Shown one piece after another: positions 45,958 through 55,051 of a stretch of 64,000 nucleotides of DNA (its first letter is position 1; every line of letters begins with the position of its first letter). The position numbers were made by a program, and so were the translations under genes. The stretch is from Saccharibacillus sp. O23 (GTDB taxonomy: Bacteria; Bacillota; Bacilli; Paenibacillales; Paenibacillaceae), in contig NZ_NJDE01000025.1 in assembly GCF_002205895.1 (NCBI RefSeq), positions 1 through 64,000 on the forward strand, given 5' to 3'. The notes beneath the pieces were generated by a model. The model worked only from the letters and a program-made list of their open reading frames with translations. It had not been told where the DNA came from and searched no databases.

Positions 45958-45998
45958 GTCACACCTCCGTTTTAGATAAATATGTAATCCCATCTTGA

Positions 45999-46004
45999 AT
46001 TATA
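45999..46004 (-). promoter_or_regulatory. Possible -10 box for the SLH-IPT gene
   Basis: TATAAT on the minus strand lies about 40 bases before the start codon in AT-rich DNA. No good -35 hexamer is evident. Confidence 0.35.
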
Positions 46005-46089
46005 CTAAAAAACTCTTTGTTTAGTTTAAAAATCCAAAAAATGTTTTGCGATCTCCTGATATCTTGCTTCTTCCCTTTTATCCGCAAAT

Positions 46090-46126
46090 AAAAAAATCGG
46101 TGCCGAAAGATTCGGACACCGATTTT
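46090..46126 (-). terminator. Terminator downstream of the MMPL gene
   Basis: AAAATCGGTGCCGAA pairs with TTCGGACACCGATTTT around a 3-base loop with one bulge. TTTTTTTA follows on the minus strand. Confidence 0.9.
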
Positions 46127-46152
46127 CTTGTTTCCATATTCTTTAACGAAGT

Positions 46153-49100
46153 TTATTTCCTGCTTTCCCCGCCGTCTTCCTTCACGAACGGCCACCAATT
46201 CGCTTTCCCGAACGTCTTCACCATGACGGGCACGAAGAACGGAAGCATGAAAAGCGCGTAAATGACCAACCCGGCCAATACGACCGTCGCGATCTGCATC
46301 ATCGACAGCACGCCCGACGGAATCATCGAAGCGAACGTGCCGCTGAGGATCAGAACGGCCGACAAGATGACCGTGCCCATGTTCCGCATCGCATGGACGA
46401 TCGCTTCTCTCGGATCGAGATCGCGATGTTCGTTGAAGCGGTCCATCAAGAAGATGCTGTAATCGACGCCGAGCGCGATCAGCATGACGAAACCGAAGAA
46501 CGGCGTCGTCCATGTGATGCCCGAGTAGCCGAGCAGATGCACGAAGATCGCTTCCGTCACGCCGAGTGCCGCATAATACGTCACGAACAGCGACAGCATC
46601 AGGTAGATCGGCATCACGATCGAACGCAGAAGCAGAATCAGGATCAGCAGGATACCGCCCATCATCAGATAGACCGTTCGGCTGTAGTCGTTGTTCGATA
46701 CCGTCTGCAGATCGGCGAACGTGCTGGTTACCCCGCTGATCGCCACGTCGGCTTGTTCCAGCTTGGTACCTTGCGTTCCGCGGTCGACTGCCGCCCGGAT
46801 ATCGTCGATGTTCGCCAGCGCTTGCGTGCTGTACGGATTATCTTTCAACACGACGTCCAGCGTCATGATCTTGCGGTCTTTCGACATGTAGGTATCGAAG
46901 ACTTTCTGGAAATCCGCATTCTCCAGCGCTTCTTTCGGCACGAACCAACCGCCGAGCTGCGAATCCGAGTTTTCTTGCAGTTGGCCCAGATAATCCTGCG
47001 CGGAGCCCAGTCCGTCTCCGACCTGCTTCAGACCGTCGACGCTCTGATCGAGGCCGTCCGTCAATTGAGACAATTGGCCCGACAGGTCGCGGAAGCCTTT
47101 GGCGAGCTGCTCTTGGCCGCCTTGAAGCTGGTCGAGTCCGTTCGTCAGCGACGGCACGTTGCCGACGATCTGCCCTTGACCGTCCGCGGCTTGATTCAGC
47201 CCGCTTTCGAGCTGATCGATGCCCGCGATCAGTTGATCGAATCCTGCCGCGAGCTGCTGCCCGCCGGATACGGCCTGCGCGTATCCTTGGTTGGCCTGCC
47301 CGATTCCCGCGGCGACCTGCGACACTTGACCTTGAATCTGTCCGAAAGCTTGCGCCAGAGCGGCCGTGCCTTGACCTGATTGCATCACCGTGCCGCGGAT
47401 CGTCAGATAATCCCGGTCTTGAAGCAGCTGCGGGAATTTCTTCTCCAGACTGCCGAAGCTGCCTTGCACGCCGTTCAGCGCGCCCGACAGAGCTTTCAAC
47501 TGATCGCCGATCTGCGACATCCCGCCGTTCAGCGCGTTCAGGCCGGTTCCGACCTGCTCGTAACCGGCGAGCAGTTTGGCGTTGGCATCGGCCAACTGCT
47601 GCGCGCTGGCTTTCATCTGCTGAAGACCGGATTTCAACTGTCCCGCGCCGGTCGCTCCGGAACGAATGCCGGTCTCGATCCGCGACAAGCCGTTGCCGAG
47701 CTCGGCGACGCCGGTCTTGAGATCGTTCGTACCGCTGACCAGCTTATCCGCGCCGGCGGCCGCCTCTTCGATCTTCGGCGCATTGTCGCTCATTTGTTTG
47801 CTGGCGTCGGCCAAGCCGTTTTGAATCTTGGTCAAACCGTCGCCCGCTTTGCCTAATCCTTCTTTCAGCGTTCCGGCTTGATCGGCCACGCTGAAGTCTT
47901 TAATCTCTTCGCCTGTCGGGCGGCTGGCGCTGCGTACGGTATCCACGCCCGCCACCTTGCCGACTTCGCGGCTGATCCGCTCGGCAAGCGCGACGTATTC
48001 GGCGTTATCCATCGCTTCGTCGTTCTTGATGACGATCTTCGCCGGCATGGCTTGTCCTGCCCCGAAACTGTCGGAGATGATATTGAATCCTTCGACCGAT
48101 TCGTAGTTCGGCGGGATCTCTTCCAAGCTGTTGAACGACAGCTTGCCGCTGTAAGTCAGCAGGAACGGCAGCGAGACCGCGAGCACGATCAGGAAAGCGG
48201 CCCACGGACGTTTCAGCGAGAAACGTCCGGCCCAGCCCCACAGCCGGTTCTCGCTATGGCCGATCGCTTTGCGCGACGGCCAGAACATTTTCTGTCCGAG
48301 CACGGCCATGAAGAACGGCACGATCGTGATCATCGCCAGCAGCATGACCGCGATGCCGACGGCAACGGCAACGGCCGAACGGTACAGCATGAACTGCGAC
48401 AATCCGATCGCCGCGAAACCGACCAATACGGCCAGCCCCGAGACCAGCACCGTGCGTCCGGCCGTCCGGTACGTCTCGACGATCGCGTCCCATTTGTTTT
48501 CCTGCCGACCCATTTCTTCTTTGAAACGGCTGATCAGCAGGATGCAGTAGTCCGTCCCGATGCCGAACATGACCGCGACCATGAAAATCTGCGTGAACGT
48601 CGACAGCGGGAAATCGAAGCGGTCGACGAGGAACGCGACCACGCTCTGCGAGACGATGTAACTGATGCCCACGGTAAGCAGCGGCACGAACGGCGCCACG
48701 ACCGAACGGAACACGAGGATCAGGATCAACAGGATGAAGACGACCGTGATATACTCGGATTTCTTCAAGCCTTCTTCCGAGCTGCGCACGGTATCTTCGC
48801 TGATCAGCGATTCACCGGTCAGATAATGGTCGACCTGATAAGAAGACAGCGTTTGTTCGATGCCGTCCCGCACCTGAGTCGCTTCGCCTTCGGCCACTTC
48901 GGCGCTGAGCGAAACGAGAATCGTTTGTCCGTTTTTGGACACCATCTGTTCTTCCAGCTCGCTCTGCTCGAACGGGCTCAGAATCGATTTGATATGAAGC
49001 TTCTCTTTGTTTTTCTCCAGCGCTTCGGTCGCCAGTTTCGCTTGCGATTTCTCTTCGGCGCTCAGACCGGCCGGATCATGGAACACGAGCGCGATCGTCG

Positions 49101-49299
49101 TGCCTTCCGAACCGCCTTCCTGAGCGGCCAATTCGTCGAGCAGCTGCGAAGCTTCTTTCGACGTATAGCCGTCCGGCACGGAGAATCCGCCTTTTTCCCG
49201 GACAAGATCCGACATCGAAGGCGCCGTCAGGAACAATCCGACCGCGACCGCGATCCAGAGGACCAGCACCAGCCATCTCGCTTTCAGTATGGTTCTCAT
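46153..49299 (-). CDS. MMPL/RND superfamily exporter
   Basis: The 1048-residue membrane protein has two sets of six predicted helices. The first set starts at residue 1 (MRTILKARWLVLVLWIAVAV) and contains FGIGTDYCILLISRF; the second ends near residue 1035 and contains LIALGVDYSIFLMDRFNEH. These GxxxDY motifs carry the proton-relay Asp of MMPL transporters. The extracytoplasmic loop between them (~460-780) is largely heptad-like repeats of Leu, Gly and Gln (KLVSGTNDLKTGVAELGNGL), as in YhgE/Pip-type proteins. Substrate is unknown; lipids or antimicrobial compounds are typical. It starts inside the marR stop (ATGA), so both are coupled. Confidence 0.93.
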   Translation of the reverse strand: MRTILKARWLVLVLWIAVAVGLFLTAPSMSDLVREKGGFSVPDGYTSKEASQLLDELAAQEGGSEGTTIALVFHDPAGLSAEEKSQAKLATEALEKNKEKLHIKSILSPFEQSELEEQMVSKNGQTILVSLSAEVAEGEATQVRDGIEQTLSSYQVDHYLTGESLISEDTVRSSEEGLKKSEYITVVFILLILILVFRSVVAPFVPLLTVGISYIVSQSVVAFLVDRFDFPLSTFTQIFMVAVMFGIGTDYCILLISRFKEEMGRQENKWDAIVETYRTAGRTVLVSGLAVLVGFAAIGLSQFMLYRSAVAVAVGIAVMLLAMITIVPFFMAVLGQKMFWPSRKAIGHSENRLWGWAGRFSLKRPWAAFLIVLAVSLPFLLTYSGKLSFNSLEEIPPNYESVEGFNIISDSFGAGQAMPAKIVIKNDEAMDNAEYVALAERISREVGKVAGVDTVRSASRPTGEEIKDFSVADQAGTLKEGLGKAGDGLTKIQNGLADASKQMSDNAPKIEEAAAGADKLVSGTNDLKTGVAELGNGLSRIETGIRSGATGAGQLKSGLQQMKASAQQLADANAKLLAGYEQVGTGLNALNGGMSQIGDQLKALSGALNGVQGSFGSLEKKFPQLLQDRDYLTIRGTVMQSGQGTAALAQAFGQIQGQVSQVAAGIGQANQGYAQAVSGGQQLAAGFDQLIAGIDQLESGLNQAADGQGQIVGNVPSLTNGLDQLQGGQEQLAKGFRDLSGQLSQLTDGLDQSVDGLKQVGDGLGSAQDYLGQLQENSDSQLGGWFVPKEALENADFQKVFDTYMSKDRKIMTLDVVLKDNPYSTQALANIDDIRAAVDRGTQGTKLEQADVAISGVTSTFADLQTVSNNDYSRTVYLMMGGILLILILLLRSIVMPIYLMLSLFVTYYAALGVTEAIFVHLLGYSGITWTTPFFGFVMLIALGVDYSIFLMDRFNEHRDLDPREAIVHAMRNMGTVILSAVLILSGTFASMIPSGVLSMMQIATVVLAGLVIYALFMLPFFVPVMVKTFGKANWWPFVKEDGGESRK

Positions 49300-49784
49300 T
49301 CTTTCTCTCTGCCTCCATCTTCGACAACCAGACGGGCCAGTCTTTCGAACCCGGACAGGACCGTCTCGATTTCTTCTTCTTTAAAATGCCGCAAATAAAC
49401 GCCGACCGCTTCCGAAATCCGCAGATCGACCTGCTCGGCGATCTGCTGCCCGCGCTCCGTCAGCGACAGGTAGACTTCGCGGCGATCCGCTTCGCTGCGC
49501 GTCCGTTCGATCAGACCGCGATCCACCAATCGGGTGACGATCGCCGTAATCGAACTTTTGACCACTTTGAACGTCTCCGCCAATTCCGACGACGTGCGAG
49601 GACCGTGCTGCATAATATGCTGAAGCAAATAATATTGATCGCTGGTCAAGGCTTCCTGCATATGACTTCGAACCACCGAGCCCATCCCTCTCTCGATCGT
49701 CAGCCAAGAAGCGAGAAATCGATCAATCAACTTTTTCGCGTCTACGGCCGGCAGCTCGGCATCCGGGCGAGTCCGCTCGTCCAT
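49296..49784 (-). CDS. MarR family transcriptional regulator
   Basis: The 162-residue winged-helix repressor shows the MarR core: LTSDQYYLLQHIMQHGPRTSSELAETFKVVKSSITAIVTRL with the recognition helix, and the wing IERTRSEADRREVYLSLTERG. Flanking helices form the dimer interface. It overlaps the MMPL gene by four bases and probably represses its own operon, with release by a ligand that the exporter removes. A consensus promoter and an inverted repeat lie upstream. Confidence 0.94.
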   Translation of the reverse strand: MDERTRPDAELPAVDAKKLIDRFLASWLTIERGMGSVVRSHMQEALTSDQYYLLQHIMQHGPRTSSELAETFKVVKSSITAIVTRLVDRGLIERTRSEADRREVYLSLTERGQQIAEQVDLRISEAVGVYLRHFKEEEIETVLSGFERLARLVVEDGGREKE

Positions 49785-49828
49785 CTCATCTCCTCCTTTT
49801 TCGCCTGCTATTGGTTCTCCACGCGAAC

Positions 49829-49853
49829 TGTTCGATAATAAAACTATTCAACA
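49829..49853 (-). promoter_or_regulatory. Candidate MarR operator
   Basis: TGTTCGATA and TATTCAACA form an imperfect inverted repeat (7 of 9 positions) with a 7-base spacer. It is placed directly downstream of the -10 box of the marR promoter. The site is inferred from position and symmetry only. Confidence 0.45.
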
Positions 49854-49858
49854 ATGAA

Positions 49859-49887
49859 ACTATATATTTTCTGCTTATCTCTGTCAA
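49859..49887 (-). promoter_or_regulatory. Sigma-A promoter of marR-MMPL
   Basis: TTGACA (49887-49882) and TATAGT (49864-49859) on the minus strand are 17 bases apart, about 75 bases before the marR start. Confidence 0.8.
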
Positions 49888-49904
49888 CTCTCGGCGAACG
49901 CGGC

Positions 49905-49940
49905 AAAAAGCCTGTTCCGCGAAAATCCGGGAACAGGCTT
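49905..49940 (-). terminator. Terminator of the GNAT gene
   Basis: AAGCCTGTTCC(49908-49918) pairs with GGAACAGGCTT(49930-49940), and TTTTTGCC follows on the minus strand. It lies just before the marR promoter. Confidence 0.85.
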
Positions 49941-49958
49941 GCGATAAGGCGATTCGGT

Positions 49959-50387
49959 TTATTCTTCTTCTTCGACCTCGTACACGCAGCGGAAACGTTC
50001 CAGTCCCGACGGGCTGATGCCCAGACTGACGACGGCGAAGCCGACGTTGCGATAAAAATCGACCGCTTCCTCGTCCGTTTCCGCGATAACGCGCTGCGGC
50101 TTCTCCCGGACCATCAGTTCGAGCAGCATCCCGCGCCCGTATCCGCCTCCCCGGCTTTCGGGTTCCACGGCGATATGCGTGATCGTGATCTCGCCTTCGC
50201 CGCTCGGCTTGAAACCGACGATGCCGATCTTGTCTCCGCCTTCCTCGTAAGCCAGAAGCTCGGCGTCCGGTTGTTCTTCGTAGAAAGCAAGAGCCCGTTC
50301 CAGATGTTCGGGATCGGGGAAGATCGAGAGTTCTACCAGCGCGGCGATCTGCGGATCGCGCACCTGATTTTTGACCGATTGCAGCAT
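49959..50387 (-). CDS. GNAT family N-acetyltransferase
   Basis: The 142-residue protein has the GNAT acetyl-CoA site: ITITHIAVEPESRGGGYGRGML contains the V-x-x-x-x-R-G-x-G-x-G/A motif, followed by DEEAVDFYRNVGFAVVSLG. The substrate is not predictable. It lies about 70 bases downstream of the hybrid kinase gene and ends in a terminator, so it may be the third gene of that transcription unit. Confidence 0.9.
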   Translation of the reverse strand: MLQSVKNQVRDPQIAALVELSIFPDPEHLERALAFYEEQPDAELLAYEEGGDKIGIVGFKPSGEGEITITHIAVEPESRGGGYGRGMLLELMVREKPQRVIAETDEEAVDFYRNVGFAVVSLGISPSGLERFRCVYEVEEEE

Positions 50388-50458
50388 GTTCGTATAGCCT
50401 CCTATCGTTTATTCGAGTACCGTCTTTCGCTCGGACACGAAACAACCGGTTCGCCTCT

Positions 50459-52135
50459 TCAGGCAAACCGGCGCAGTTCCGAGCAAGCCGCGTCGTAGGC
50501 TCCCCATAGCTTGGGCAGCACGTCGCGCGCTTCTTCCGCTCTGCTTTCGCGGAGCGAATTTTCGATCTGCTGAAGCAGTTTGGCAAAATAATGAACGCCC
50601 AGCGTCAGACTGCCGGACTTGAGATTGTGCGCGGTACGCATTCCTTCTTCCGTCTCGCCCGTCAGCACCAGCCGTTCGAGTTCGATCAATTTGTTCGGCG
50701 TCTCGCGCTCGTAGACTTCAAGCAGCGTGCGGAAAATTTCCGGTTCGCCTCCGTCGTCCAATTCCAGAATCTCGCGCACGACCTCGGGGTTCAGCGCCTG
50801 CTCGGAAGCTCTGGGAATCCAGCGCCGAAGCGTCGCGCCCAGCGCTTCCAGCCCGACCGGTTTGGCCAGAAAATCGTTCATGCCCGCTTCGGCGCAGATC
50901 TGGCGTTCCGTCTCGAGCGAATCGCCAGTAAGCGCGATGATCGGAATCGGACGCCGCATCTCGCTGCGTTCCAATTCCCGAATCCGGCGAGTCGTTTCGA
51001 CTCCGTCCGAATCCGGCATATGACGGTCCATCAGAATCAGCGCGAAAGGCCGACTGAGAAAAGCCGCGAAAGCTTCTTGTCCGTCATGCACGATCTCGAC
51101 CGCGCGCAAGCCCAATTTGCCCAGCTGCATCGCGATCACCTGCCGATTGATCGGATTGTCTTCGGCCACAAGAATAGGCAGATCCGCTTCGTCCGCTCCG
51201 AAAGTCGAGATCATATGCAGCGCCGCGCCCGGCGCTTTCTCTTCCTCCAGCGGAACCAGCGGCAGTTCAAACCAGAAAGTGGAGCCTTCGCCTTCGCGGC
51301 TCAAGACGCCGATCCGTCCTTTCATCGCTTCGACAAGCGACTTGCAGATCGTAAGCCCGAGTCCGGTGCCGGACTCGGCTTTGCCGGCCTCCGTTTGCGA
51401 ATACGGCCGAAACAGCTTATCGATATTCGCCGCGGAGATGCCGATTCCGCTGTCGCTCACTTCGAAACGGAACGTGTCGGTACGGCCCAAGACCGGACGG
51501 ACGGACAACCGGATAAACCCGTTTTTCGTGAACGTATTCGCATTGTTGATCAGATTGATCAAGATCTGACGAATGCGGGTCGCGTCGCCGTTCAAACGCT
51601 CGGCGATCGCCGCGTCTACTTCGTACCGGATCACGTTCCGCTTGGCGGCCGCCCGAGGTTGAAGAAGCTGCACGGCATGCGCGGTTACCTCGCGAAGATC
51701 GAACGGTTTCTCCTCGATATCCAGTACGCCCGCTTCGATCTTCGACAAATCGAGCAGATCGTTCACCATGCCGAGCAGCGCCGAAGCCGACTCCTCGATC
51801 AACGCGGTCCATCCTCGTTGCTCTTCGCTAAGCGAACTGGATTGCAGCAGCTCGGTCATTCCCAGTATCCCGTTCATCGGCGTACGGATTTCGTGGCTGA
51901 TCATCGCCAAGAAGCGGCTTTTGCCTTCGCCCGCTCGTTCGGCTTCGCGCAGCGCTTCCTGAAGTTCCGCATTGCGGCGGGCCAGTTCGCGCTGCAGCGT
52001 GACCAGCTCGCTGTTCATCGCCGAAAAGTCGTTCAAGATCTTCTCTTCCTGAAGTTGGCCGCGCACGATCCGATCGTTCAGATTTTCGACGATGGCGCGC
52101 AGACTCTCGATCTCTTGCTGCGGATCGACATCCAT
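50459..52135 (-). CDS. Hybrid histidine kinase without sensor domain (coil-HisKA-HATPase-REC-HPt)
   Basis: The 558-residue cytoplasmic kinase starts with a coiled coil (~5-70) and has no PAS, GAF, Cache or membrane segment. The HisKA motif has His81 in SHEIRTPMNG; the ATPase domain shows NLINNAN, SDSGIGIS and SGTGLGLTI; the receiver has Asp370 in LILMDRHMP; and the HPt domain has His503 in AHNLKSGS. The full relay chain is thus in one protein. Its start overlaps the stop of the cobalamin-binding gene by one base (TGATG), which suggests that the neighbour supplies the missing input. The final response regulator is not in this stretch. Confidence 0.93.
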   Translation of the reverse strand: MDVDPQQEIESLRAIVENLNDRIVRGQLQEEKILNDFSAMNSELVTLQRELARRNAELQEALREAERAGEGKSRFLAMISHEIRTPMNGILGMTELLQSSSLSEEQRGWTALIEESASALLGMVNDLLDLSKIEAGVLDIEEKPFDLREVTAHAVQLLQPRAAAKRNVIRYEVDAAIAERLNGDATRIRQILINLINNANTFTKNGFIRLSVRPVLGRTDTFRFEVSDSGIGISAANIDKLFRPYSQTEAGKAESGTGLGLTICKSLVEAMKGRIGVLSREGEGSTFWFELPLVPLEEEKAPGAALHMISTFGADEADLPILVAEDNPINRQVIAMQLGKLGLRAVEIVHDGQEAFAAFLSRPFALILMDRHMPDSDGVETTRRIRELERSEMRRPIPIIALTGDSLETERQICAEAGMNDFLAKPVGLEALGATLRRWIPRASEQALNPEVVREILELDDGGEPEIFRTLLEVYERETPNKLIELERLVLTGETEEGMRTAHNLKSGSLTLGVHYFAKLLQQIENSLRESRAEEARDVLPKLWGAYDAACSELRRFA

Positions 52136-53244
52136 CAAGCATGTCCCCCTTCCGCGCCGACGTCTTCCGTCCGCTCGCGTTCCGACCGGCTCATCCGCAT
52201 GAGACGACCGGCTTCCAACAGCGCCCGATCCGCATCGGGCGAATATCCGTCGGCGCCTACGCGCCGCCACAAAGCCGCGTCGACGTTGAACGGCAGCCCT
52301 CCGACCATGATCTTGACGCCGGCCAGCCGCTCGTCCGCTCGCAGTCTCGCGATCTGTTTCTTCATTAAATGGACATGAAAAGTCATCGTAGCCGACAAAG
52401 CGATCAGATCGGCACCGCTTTTCGCCGCCGTCTCGATCAACTCTTCTTCGTCCACGCGGGAACCCAGATAATGAGTCTCCCAACCTTCGAGTTCGAACAC
52501 GTCGGTCAGCATCCGAAGTCCGATCTCGTGCATCTCCCCGCCGATGCAAGCCGAGACGAGAACTCCTGTGCGATCTTGTTTTTTCAGACCGATCCAATCG
52601 GCGTACAGACGGGACATGGCACTCTGCGTGACCGCCGAACAATAATGCTCGTCGGCTACGCTGATTTGCTGCGTCTGCCACAGGCGGCCCACTTCGTATT
52701 GCGAGGTCTGAAAAATATGACGATAAACCTCGCGCAGGCTCGCCCCGCTTGCGATGGCCGCGTCGATCAGCGCATACGCGCCCGAACGGTCGCGGCGAAG
52801 CAGCGCATCGAGATAGGCTCGGCACTCTTGACCCAACGGCTGCTCTTCCGAGATATAAGACGGTTGTTCGGCCGGTTCCGACATTCGCAGAATCCCCATT
52901 TCCAGAATGCGTACCGCCCGTTCCCGTTCCTCCCCCTGCACGGCCGCGCGTATGCGTCCGAGGATCAATTCCAGCTTGATCCGAATATCTTTTTCGTTCA
53001 GACCGTACCCTGCCAGAAGCTGCTTCAGCCATCCGATATAATGGACGAACAGCGAAGGACTGTCCATCTGTACGCTTTCCGCCAGATAATGAAGCGTGTA
53101 GACCGCATCTCTTCGCGACTTTTCGAAGCCCGGGCGACCGTAACGCTCCATCAGCTCGGGCTGGATCTTATACTGTTCTTCCGTGACTTCGAGCGCCAAT
53201 TCTTCGATATCGGCGAACAAAGATTCCGTTTCCTGCGCCGTCAT
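52135..53244 (-). CDS. Cobalamin-binding protein, probable B12-dependent light sensor
   Basis: The 369-residue protein has an N-terminal helical region (1-~115) of unknown fold, a four-helix B12-binding-2 cap (~138-222) and a Rossmann B12-binding domain (~226-350). His239 in GEMHEIG matches the E-x-H-x-x-G lower-ligand motif. The cap carries Trp189, nine residues, then Glu199-His200: the W-x9-EH signature of CarH-type adenosylcobalamin photoreceptors. There is no MerR DNA-binding domain. It is coupled to a sensor-less hybrid kinase. The start is uncertain: the ATG at 53244 (MTAQETESLF) has a weak site, and an in-frame ATG at 53373 is possible. Confidence 0.86.
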   Translation of the reverse strand: MTAQETESLFADIEELALEVTEEQYKIQPELMERYGRPGFEKSRRDAVYTLHYLAESVQMDSPSLFVHYIGWLKQLLAGYGLNEKDIRIKLELILGRIRAAVQGEERERAVRILEMGILRMSEPAEQPSYISEEQPLGQECRAYLDALLRRDRSGAYALIDAAIASGASLREVYRHIFQTSQYEVGRLWQTQQISVADEHYCSAVTQSAMSRLYADWIGLKKQDRTGVLVSACIGGEMHEIGLRMLTDVFELEGWETHYLGSRVDEEELIETAAKSGADLIALSATMTFHVHLMKKQIARLRADERLAGVKIMVGGLPFNVDAALWRRVGADGYSPDADRALLEAGRLMRMSRSERERTEDVGAEGGHA

Positions 53245-53414
53245 ACGAATCGCCCGCCCGGGAAGCGGCGCAATCGGCTTGTTCGTATTCGCTTGGCCAT
53301 CTACGCATCCCCCCCAGTTGTTATGCCTATCGATGTCCGCGCTTCGGCCTTCCATCACCCGCCTCGGGTTCATCTTCCCATACCGGAACGCCGCGCGCAA
53401 CCCGGCGCGGCGCG

Positions 53415-54050
53415 TCAGTCTCCGCGAAGCGAACCGTAGAGCGCTTCCCATTCCTCCCGCAGGACGCCCATCCGAATCGAATCGTACAGCTGACCGTCGA
53501 CGATTCGGCATTTGCGCATTCGACCTTCCACCTGCATGCCGATTCTTGACGCGGTCCGCATCATCCGTTCGTTCCCCGACCAAGTCGTAATGCCTACGCG
53601 AGGCACGTCCAGATGCGAGAACAAGTAACCGACATACATTTTCAGCGCTTCGGTCCCGCTCCCTCTGCTCCACGTATCGCTTCGAAACAGCACGATTCCG
53701 GCCTCCAACCAATTGGAAGGCCGATGCTCCCAATAAGAAGAGACGATACCCAACATTCGCCCCTCCGGCGTCTCGACCAGCAGCCTCGGTTCCCAAGAAA
53801 GTTCTCGCGTCTTGAGCCGCTCGTATCCCTGCACGAATTCTTCGAAACTCTCCTGCTGTTCCTCCGCTTTGAAGTAAGGCGCATCCCATTCTGTCCATTG
53901 TCGATCCGAGTCTTCGTATTCCAATGCGTACAACTCCCGATAATCCTCCGGCGTCACGCTGCGCAGACGAACCTTTTCTCCTTGCAGCAGCGTCTTGATT
54001 TCCCGGCTTTCGTTCGTTTCCGCAAATTCCTTCTTTTCCTGTTCATGCAT
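53415..54050 (-). CDS. GNAT family N-acetyltransferase (RimJ/RimL type)
   Basis: The 211-residue protein begins with a charged stretch of about 20 residues and then the RimJ-like core (EKVRLRSVTPEDYRELYALE, LEAGIVLFRSDTWSRGSGTEALKMYVGYLF, VGITTWSGNERMMRTASRIGMQVEGRMRKCRIVDG). The acetyl-CoA loop reads SRGSGTEA. Relatives acetylate ribosomal proteins, amino acids or antibiotics; the substrate is unknown here. It lies upstream of the cobalamin protein gene on the same strand and may be cotranscribed with it. Confidence 0.88.
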   Translation of the reverse strand: MHEQEKKEFAETNESREIKTLLQGEKVRLRSVTPEDYRELYALEYEDSDRQWTEWDAPYFKAEEQQESFEEFVQGYERLKTRELSWEPRLLVETPEGRMLGIVSSYWEHRPSNWLEAGIVLFRSDTWSRGSGTEALKMYVGYLFSHLDVPRVGITTWSGNERMMRTASRIGMQVEGRMRKCRIVDGQLYDSIRMGVLREEWEALYGSLRGD

Positions 54051-54108
54051 CGTTCTGTTCCCCCGTTTCCGCTTCGGAATATATCGGAAGCGAAACGGGT
54101 CGATCGGC

Positions 54109-54780
54109 TTATCTCGTGAGCGTATCGATGCTGCCGTCTTCGCGGCCCACGATAACCGTGTGCGCCATGTCGACGAACAAACCGTTCTCTACGACGCCCG
54201 GAATCGCGTTCAATTCGGCATGCAGCGCCGCGGGGTCTTCGATCGCTTCCGCACGGCAGTCGGCGATGTAATTTCCGTTATCGGTCATGTATCGTTCGCC
54301 GTCGTCCGCAAGTCTGAGCTCGGGATTCAACTGCAGCCCTTTCAGCGCGTCCAGCGTCCACTCATGGGCAAAAGGAACGATCTCGACCGGCAGCGGAAAC
54401 GCGCCGAGCGTATCGACCAATTTGTCTTCGCCGACGATCACGAACATTTTCGCGCTCCGGGCCGCCACGATTTTCTCGCGCAGCAGCGCGCCGCCTCCGC
54501 CTTTGATCAGTTGAAGACGGCGATCGACTTCGTCGGCGCCGTCGATCGTGATGTCGATGATGCCGACCTCCGCGAACGGAACGATCGGAATGCCGAGCCC
54601 GATCGCTTGTTCTTCCGAACGTTTCGAAGTCGCCACCGCTCGGATCGTCAGTCCTTCTTGCACGCGCTGCCCCAGCTTTTCGATCGCGAAATAAGCCGTC
54701 GATCCCGTTCCGAGACCGACCGTCATACCGTCCTCTATCGATTCCACCGCTCGCTCGGCGGCCAATTTTTTCGTGTTCAT
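54109..54780 (-). CDS. rpiA: Ribose-5-phosphate isomerase A
   Basis: RpiA interconverts ribose-5-phosphate and ribulose-5-phosphate in the pentose phosphate pathway. The motifs GLGTGSTA (phosphate loop), IDGADEVD (catalytic acids) and KGGGGALLREKIVA (Lys and Glu) are complete. The ATG at 54780 (MNTKKLAAE) follows GGAG at about 8 bases and gives 223 residues, the usual size. An upstream in-frame start at 54843 lacks a site. Confidence 0.96.
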   Translation of the reverse strand: MNTKKLAAERAVESIEDGMTVGLGTGSTAYFAIEKLGQRVQEGLTIRAVATSKRSEEQAIGLGIPIVPFAEVGIIDITIDGADEVDRRLQLIKGGGGALLREKIVAARSAKMFVIVGEDKLVDTLGAFPLPVEIVPFAHEWTLDALKGLQLNPELRLADDGERYMTDNGNYIADCRAEAIEDPAALHAELNAIPGVVENGLFVDMAHTVIVGREDGSIDTLTR

Positions 54781-55051
54781 CGCTACCACTCCGTCCCGAT
54801 TCGACATTTTGTAAAAAAACCTTCCTCCTTCATTGTAAAGCAAAAAATTTTCCTGCGACAGTGTTTATTTCGTGTGATCCGAAAGCTTGCCGGCTTCGTT
54901 ACATAGACAGTTGCATAATTTGTCGAATAAAATCACTTTTTAGAGAAATTTTAGTCGAATTTGTCATTTGACCTTTAAAATGTTCGAAAAATATCCGATA
55001 TCTAACTATCGAATAAGATCGAAAAATGCAAAAAAGAGGAGATTAATAGAT

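Noticed and set aside
53245-53898. Extension of the B12 protein far upstream to 53898
   Set aside because: This part overlaps the well-defined GNAT gene in another frame and has no domain-like composition.
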